From Corella eumyota (lineage: Eukaryota; Chordata; Ascidiacea; Phlebobranchia; Corellidae): a stretch of 64,000 nt of DNA. The stretch covers positions 14,632,001-14,696,000 of the forward strand of contig OY720098.1 in NCBI GenBank assembly GCA_963082875.1, written 5' to 3'. The notes beneath the pieces are model-generated. The model searched no databases. It was not told the origin of the DNA and saw nothing but the letters and a program-made list of their open reading frames with translations. Position 1 is the first letter of the stretch; the number at the start of each line of letters is the position of its first letter. The position numbers were made by a program, and so were the translations under genes. Shown here one piece after another: positions 51,701 through 60,700 of this stretch.

Positions 51701-54700
51701 GGCACAGTAATGCACAAATAAGAATTGACAAATCCCGTAAAGTACAAAAAAAAGTTATTAAATACCATAGAGTTATAAGAGTTTGTCAAGGGCAGTAAGG
51801 TGCAAGTTACAGGTAATGGAATTAAAGAATAAATAAACCTTTAAAAAAAATAAACCTACCTGCATTACTCCAACTCTTGTTTGTTCAGTAGCCCTGGTGC
51901 ACTTTTCATGAGCGTTTTTACATTTTTCAGTTTCCTTTTTGTTGGTTAAATTGAGGTGGGTTACTCTTAACTGCTGTTCACCACTTGCTATCCATTTAAG
52001 AACCTTAATAAAATGTTTAAATATTTTTTTTATTTGTTTCAAACAACTTTTGTAAAAAAAACTTAATTTCAACCAACTTTTATAGAAAAAAAAAAGATTT
52101 CAACCAACTTTTGTAAAAAAAAATTAATTTTAACAAACTTTTACAGAAAAAACTTAATTTCAACTAACTTTTATAGAAAAAAAAATGATTTCAACCAATT
52201 TTTGTAAAAAAAACTTAATTTTAACCAACTTTTATAAAAAAAAAACTGATTTTAAACAACTTTTGTAAAAAAAATTAATTTCAACCAACTTTTGTAGAAA
52301 AAAAACTGATTTCAAACAACTTTAGTAAAAAACACTTCATTTCAACCAACTTTTATTGAGAATGATTCCAATTCCTTCAGTACGAGACATTTTTCCAACT
52401 TTGCTCTGTGTTCGCACGACATTTTATTAACTTCTCTGATTCTACGTTGAACTTGCTCGCACAGATCTCGAACTCGGATACAGACTGAGGTATTACCTCC
52501 ACATATCATTTCCAAATCTATAGCAAAATCAAATTTAAATATTAAATACTTAGTTTTAAAATATATTTATTGAAGAACAGATAATAAAAATAATTTCAAA
52601 AAATATATACGATTTAAACATTGCATATTCAATAAATACTTTGATTTTTATAATACAATTTGTTTTTCGTCTCACAATCTATAAAGGGGGTTTCCATTGT
52701 AAAAAAAACGTTATTGCAAGTAGACAACAAAAACAATTGTACATTGTAAAACTATTCTTGCAAAAACTAATGCGCTGTTTTCTAAAATTTTATTTATTCA
52801 AACAACCTGAACTCAAGGACATTTGAGAATATATTAAAACAGCGTATAAACAAATTCACTTTAAACCTGGTAATACCAAATAGAGTTTGACTATAAAACC
52901 TTAAATCAGGTTTATTATAAAGAAAAAATACTAATTACATTTTTAAACTCAGATCAGTTCAAATAGATATACTACATAGCCTAACTTTTTGTTTAAGTTC
53001 CCCTTTAAAAAGAGCTTTTAATAAACTACAATAATATAATATTAGAATTATACAATAAATAACATAAATAATAAAAACATTCAACCTTATCTAAATTTCT
53101 AGGCAAAATAATTCTACATTGTTTAATAATTATTAATAAATAAGAAAACAAAATTTTAAAATACCTGATTGATCTAATTGAGTTAGAATGTCCGAAGCAC
53201 TGACATTAACTTGTTGAGCTTGTTGTCTTAAATTTTCAATCTTCTCGTTAGCTTGTTTGTGTCGGTGTTTAATCACTGAGGTGTCAAACATTACTAACTC
53301 TAACAAGGTTCGTTGCATATCATCCACCCAACATTCCAACCCTATCAGAACCTTGAAAATTTTTCAGTACTTTAGTTTCTCACAATTGGATTTATATTAA
53401 AAATCACATTGCAGCTTACTTATTTTTAATTTAAATTTGATATGGTTTAATATGTGAATTATAATGTTTAGTTTATATTTAAAGTAATTTCATGTAATAT
53501 AGTATTCACTCATAGCTACCAAAAAAAAAAAAAAATTTCAACCGAATAAAAATTTTCCCAAAAACCAAAATTTAGGTTAAGTTTTTTTTTTTTTTTTTTG
53601 CAATTCTAAGAGAAGGCTTAAAAATTTTTTTAATAAAAATGATCTTATTGTTTGTAAATTGGCACGTTTTGAATATATTGCTTTTGTCAACTGTATATTC
53701 GGCAAAATAATTTTTTTAGTACTATGAGAGTAATTGTTTTTTTTTAACTTAATGATAACACTTAATATATTAAGATAAAATAAATCAAAACAATTACAGT
53801 TTCCAACTAAATCAATGTTTTTTTAAAACAAAATGCAAGCACAAAAACAAAAATAAATTATTAAATTTTTCTTGTTTGCCTGCACAATTTAATAATAAAA
53901 AAATGAAATAATAAAAATAATAAAAAAAAATTTCGAAAATAATAAAAACTAAAATTCATACTTTCTACTTACAAAATATTGAAGACATCTCAAAACTTTT
54001 TATAATTATTTAAAAATGTTTATCATTATTTATAGTAGTAGTATAAAATATCTTAATAATTTCAGGTATGTCCTGTTTTACATATTAAGGCAACATTTTT
54101 TTAAAAATCTATTAAAAAAAATAAACAATGTAAGTGTTATCAGTCAATTTAATCAATAATACTCTATTCTGCCTAAGTTAACCGGAGACTTGATCAGGGT
54201 AACAAATGTAAGCCTATGTTTAACTTATGCAGTCGTGCCAACAGTTAAGATAAATTAATAAAAGGATCAATTAGCCCATTACTTAAATGTATACAGATAG
54301 AAATTCAAAAATTTTAACTAACCTCTGTAGCAAAGCGATCATATGTCTGAAACTGCAAAGCAAGTTCTAATCTAGTTTCATTATCAGGACAAGAATCTTC
54401 AAAACTCCGTTGTTCGATTTGTAGTTGTCGCAGAACTGTTTCAACATGTTGAATCGATGTTGTCATATCCCGTCGACTGTCCTCTACACTAGCGCAACTG
54501 TGAATTAATAAAAAATCCATTAAAAAATGTAACTAAAATTCCTTTTCTACACTTTTTGTTTTATTTATATTGCCGTAATGTAAAAAAACTAGTATCCAGA
54601 TAACCTTTGCAGTTTAAGAAATTAATAACCATATTTGCCCAATAACCAATGCTAATTAGATTTTGTTTGGCAAAAAGTTTGTACAGTTTATAGCGCCTTA

Positions 54701-57700
54701 CTTAAAGCTCTAGCAGTAAAAATTAAGTCAAGAACCTCATGTAGCAAAGTCAACCACTACACCACAGCATCAGTACAAAATTATGTGGAATAGATTTTTT
54801 TTAAATCTCACCGTAAATTATGAAGTAAACCTTTTGCCTCTTGTTGGCAAGCAACAAATGATCCAATAAGTCGATATCGTTGACCTCTAAATTTCCTTAA
54901 TCCATCCTCTGCTGCTTCGAGTGATTCGGCTACATCATCTTCGTGCATTTCATTTTTAACTGACTCGTACACTTTCCATAACTACAACAGTTCACAATAA
55001 AATTATTATTAAAATATGTCTTCTACACTGTCTACAAAAACACATTTTAGATAACTTATTATGGTAATCCTATAACATAGAGCTTAGTGGATGATATATA
55101 TATGTATGTCCAATTCATAAACCCAAAAATAAATAACACCACTGTTTGTGATACAAGGATTAATTATCACAGACAAATATTAGTTAAGAGTTAAGACCAT
55201 ATTTCGACAATACTGAGTGATAAGTGTTACTCTACGTTTTGGTGGTAAAGTAAACCTTCCCACATCGAGAATAAATAAATATATATAAAAAAAAATTAAA
55301 ATCCCAACCGTGGGGTGGGCTATTGGCTAGTATTACTACAATAATCCACATGAAAAAGGTGAAAGAATTGTAATAAACACAAAACCATAAATAAAAAAAC
55401 AAAAAAATTTCTTTTTTAACAATTAAAATTTGTTAATACCTCTTGTAGATTGGTGTTAAAAGAAACTGACGTGTTTAATATATTTCGTCTTCTTTCAACC
55501 CTTCGTACAAAATCATGAATCTGTTCTTCGAGATTTTTAGCAACCTAAATTCAAACATTTAAGGTTTAATTTTAATTTTACCGATTTTTGTGAAAATACT
55601 ATTTCAATACATATTTTAAACTTTGTAAAAAAAATGTTTAAAAAAACTTATTTTAATAATACTGAAAACCATTTCACTGAAGGAACACAACTTTGAAATC
55701 AACATCCCGAAAGGATTATTTTACGTAATTTTAAACACAATTTTTTTTAAAACTGAAGGTATTTTCCAAGGTTGCTTGGGTAGAAAAGAAGTTGAAAAAA
55801 ATTTTTTTGTTGTGTACCACAAAAAAAGATAATGTTTTTTGTTTTATTATCAAATTGTCGGCTCCATGAGTTTATTTTATTTAAATTAACCTCACAAAAG
55901 TCAATCTTATATGAAAACGTCACTTAGCCTTTACAAGCTTCACAATATTTTTTTCTTTAAATTACAAACAAAAGTTCCGAATCAATATTTATTTTTTGAT
56001 ACCCAATCTCTTAAAACATAAAATCTAAGCAAGTTGATAAAAAAACCATATAAAATTAAATATTGTAAAATTGAAATCCTTTTCGTAATTCTTTAGAATT
56101 TTTTTTGGAATAAATTACCTGAAAAATTTCATGAGGGTCACAATCCCCACTCTGCGCAAGTTGTTCTGCTGCCTCAAGAAGTTTTTCAGCATTGGTGTAA
56201 GTGTTTTGTGCAACATCCTCAAAGTCTTCGTGCCTTTTTCTTAATTGCGAAGCTCGATGCAACGATTTACCGATACCAGAATATTTAGCAAGAAAAGCTT
56301 CTCCATGCTCTGATATCCATTGCATTACCTGGAATATAATACCATTTAATTTATTTTTGATATCAAAAAGAAAATACAAAATTATAAAAAAAATTAAAAG
56401 TTTAGGATCATTTTAAAATCTTAAATGATAATAATAAAAATGTTGCAGTTGCAGGTTGCAGGAAATAGCGAAAACGTATGTAGATATTAACAAAAGTGGC
56501 TGAATGCAAAATGGGCGGCGTTTTTAAACCTTGCCCTAATCTTCCCTTGTACTTAATAGTCGGTTTTGAATTTTTCCTTGGCCCTTTATGTAAATACCTT
56601 ATGCATTCCACAGAAAAAACAAAAATGCCGTTCTGTCCTGCATTCTGCGAATTTTTGTTAGCGTTTTATTTATAGTCTTGCACTATCTCGCATCCTGTAC
56701 TTTAGTATTGTCCAATGTTTAATATATATTATTATATATTTTATTACAATTAAAAATTTATACCTGTTGAACATCATGTTCATAAACTCGTAATTGGTGT
56801 TTTTGTGCAAGCGATATTTTTCTTTCATTCCAGATTTTTTCCAATTCTCGATGATGGTGAAATACCTAAAACATCAAAAACTAATTAAAAAAAACAATAG
56901 CAATATATTAAGTTTAAAATATCGTAAACATATCATTTTTTGTTTAAGTTAATTTTGATGTTATATAGCAGAGATCGAAAGAATAATCTCAAGAGTATAA
57001 TAAAAAACAAACACATTTTTTTATTGATTTTTGTTCTATTATCAGAAAAAAAAACAGGGACAATTAAATGACATTAAATTTTTCAGAAAGAAAGTTTTTT
57101 TTCAATTTGACAAACAAAAACAATGTGACACAAAAATTTTTTTTTTAAAATAAAATTATTTTTACCTCATGGATAGAGTCGAGAACCTGCTGGGAAGCAC
57201 TGCTATAATCAATTAATTTTGTTAAACAATCATCAGTGCTGGGCGAGGTTGGTTTTTGTAAAAAATCAAGTAATTCTTTTCCATTTTCACAAACCTAGAT
57301 AAAAAAAGTAACGATCTTATTTTACAAATTCTTAAAAATATCAAATATTTAAAATAGGTTAGTATCAGTAATACTGGTTAAATGCTCGCCCAATAAAGGC
57401 TGCATTGTAATATAGTTTCAAATCGCAACTATTATTTGCCGGTGATAAATAACTCGGCACCACAAAGGTCATTTTNNNNNNNNNNNNNNNNNNNNNNNNN
57501 NNNNNNNNNNNNNNNNNNNNNNNNNNNNNNNNNNNNNNNNNNNNNNNNNNNNNNNNNNNNNNNNNNNNNNNNNNNNNNNNNNNNNNNNNNNNNNNNNNNN
57601 NNNNNNNNNNNNNNNNNNNNNNNNNNNNNNNNNNNNNNNNNNNNNNNNNNNNNNNNNNNNNNNNNNNNNNNNNNNATGATAAGACTCGGTTATTCTGCTG

Positions 57701-60700
57701 TGCAAGTTGTGATGCTTTTGTAAACTTTGTTCCAGTACAGTAATTGCTGCAACTGTGGTTTTACCATCAGTAGGATAGCGTTCGTCGTTATCACAATCCC
57801 TCCTCCATTCCACAGAACTTGAGACAAATCTCTCAACTTTTTGGTGAAATTTTACAGCAAGTGCCATCAAACGACTAAACAAAAGTACAAAAAATGCAAA
57901 ATTATTTTGTAAGTGAACCTAAAATTAAAATTCATGAAATATTTAAATGTTTATACATATAGATTGTTGAAAGTAAATACTAACGTAATTAAACACATTA
58001 TAACTACACCATCATATAAAGATAAAAATGTTTTATAGAGCCAATATTCCAGACAATATTTTAAGTAAAATAAACATAAGTTAAAAATTTTTTGGCTAAA
58101 AAGTGTGCAAAAATATGTTAACATTTCTTTTCATGATAACAGTCAGGCATTTCAATGTAACAAAAATTAATTCATTTTATTATGATATGCTTTGCAAAAC
58201 AGTAAAGACATTTTTAAAAATATTTAGATTTGTGTACATTTTTAACATGTTTGATGTTAAATATATTTAAACATAAAAAAGGTAATATCCTTACAAAGCT
58301 CAAAGCTGATAAAAGTTCTTAACAAACTTTAACTGACTGACCAATCTTTACCTTTCATCTCTAATAGTTGAACAATTTTAAATCATTTTTGATACAAGTG
58401 TTTAAACTGAACTGCATTTTAGTGGTACCATATTAAGTAATATTATCAAAACTAATCAACTGTGAAATAGACAGAATTTAAACAATATCAACAAATTTTT
58501 AAAAAAAGCATTACAGGATTTGGCCAATCTAAATATGTGAGCCATCCCATCATTATTTTACTATACACTGTTAAATTATACCTTCTTTCATCAAGTGCTG
58601 CAGCAAATATCTTCCACTCGAGATCCAAGTTAGCTGAGATTCCTCTAATTTCATCCGCAGCATAATGGTTTGCTTCTAACAGCTTGTTTGCAACTAACAT
58701 TACCCGATGAACATTAACGTACACACTCTGTTGAATTAAAATAATTAAATTAAAAAGGTTAGAACTCTTGGGTCAATACCATTTATTGTTGGGTTCGATC
58801 CCTACTGTTTTCCAGTTGCAAACAGCTTATATAAGGCACTATAAACAATAAAAATTTCTATCAAGCTAAAACTAAGGCAGTTTTATACCAGGTAATGTGA
58901 TCAATAATTTTAAAACTGCATAAATAATGAAAAAATGATAAACAAAAATGTAGTAACTTTAATAACTCTTATGCTTAAAGTGCCAAGGCATGTTAAAAAA
59001 AGTTAGTTATTCAATAAAGGTTGTATTTATTTAAAATAATAAAATATTTTTTTTTATTTTACAGTATATTACAAAAAAAAAATAAAATTTTTTGTTTCAC
59101 CATAAAATTAAACTCATGAAAGTCAATCATAGATAAATATGTAACTTAGCCTTTACAAGCTGATATTTTTGCTTTAAATTACAAACAAAAAATTCCGAAT
59201 CAATATTTATTCTCTGATAACCAACCTCTTAAAACATAAAATTCAAGCAAGTTAATAAAAAAAAACCAACATGTAGTAAAATATGTAAAATCAAATTTTA
59301 CTGAGTAATAACCGGTTTAATTGAAAAGTAAAGTAGCCCGTAAATCTTTAATGACTACTGTAAGTTCTTTTGTAAACAAATCTTTAAATTGTAAGGCCAA
59401 TTATACTAAAACAAGCCTAAAGCTAGTTTACTTTACTATCATTAAGTACAAAAAAAATTAAAAAAAAAAAACTCTTTTGTTAGGTAATATAAATAAAAAA
59501 ATACATTAATATAAAATAATAGCTTTACAAAAATCATATTGTAATAATAATAAAAAACTTAAAGCCTACTTTAAATTAAAAAACAAATTTTTATTTTTAA
59601 GGGAAGTTTTTTTTAAGCGCTTTTAAAATATTAATAAAAAACGAAAAAATATTCTCACATAATATGGTAATTATAAAACTTAAAAAATGGGCCATAAAAT
59701 CAATGATCACAAAAAAATTATGACTGAGTTTTAAAACTTGCTAATTACTGGTTATAAAATGTCAAAAAATGGTGTTGTAAAATATAACTGCCTTCATACA
59801 TGATTTTAAAATATTTAAATTTAAATTTAAAACGATTGTTTTCTGATAATAAACATAAGAATAGTTTAAATAATTTCAGATAATAACTTACTGAAGTATC
59901 ACTTTACCACCAGCAATAATTTTTGTAAAATTCTCTAGGGTGAAAATAACTTGGCAACTACATTACATTTTTAAATCCATTTAACTAGATAACAAAAGAA
60001 ATAGAAAATTTACCATTGAATTGGTTGCGAAATGTCGGTGACTCTCTTGTAAATCAGAAGCTTGCTGATAACTAGAACCGATGTCTGCACAGGTTCCAAC
60101 AAACAATGCACGGTTCTGTTTAATCCAATCAAACATCTAGCAACAATTTTTGAAAATATTAAATTAACAATACCCAATGATTCTCATCTAAACTAGTCAA
60201 TTGCTGGCCATTATGAGCTGTATGTAAAATGCACTAAAAACAGCATTTTTTATATTAAAGAAATTAACATTGGACATACATGAAAATGTCATCCACTAAA
60301 TTGTATTATACCATATCTGGGTTATTGTTTTATGCAGTGACATTTAACCAAATAAGATTACCTTATTTGCATCTTGCTGAAACATTCGCAACTGATAACA
60401 ATGATCGAGTTTAACTTTTCTTAAATGCCACATATTTTGAAGTTGGTTTCTTGTTCCGTGTAGTTTTTCAACGAGGTTATGAATTCGTGGCGCAGCACTT
60501 TGAAAATCAGAATTGCCTGATAAAAATACGCCGGTGGTGCTACCTGTAAATCATAAAATATATCCTTTTTTTTCTAGTTTGAAAAAATAATTTAAATTTT
60601 ATTAATTGACTTTTGGGGTAAAATAGGTTAAATTGTTGGGGGAAAAAGGTTTTTGGGTAAAAATGATAGGTAAAATAGGGCTTTTATTAAGTACAAATTA

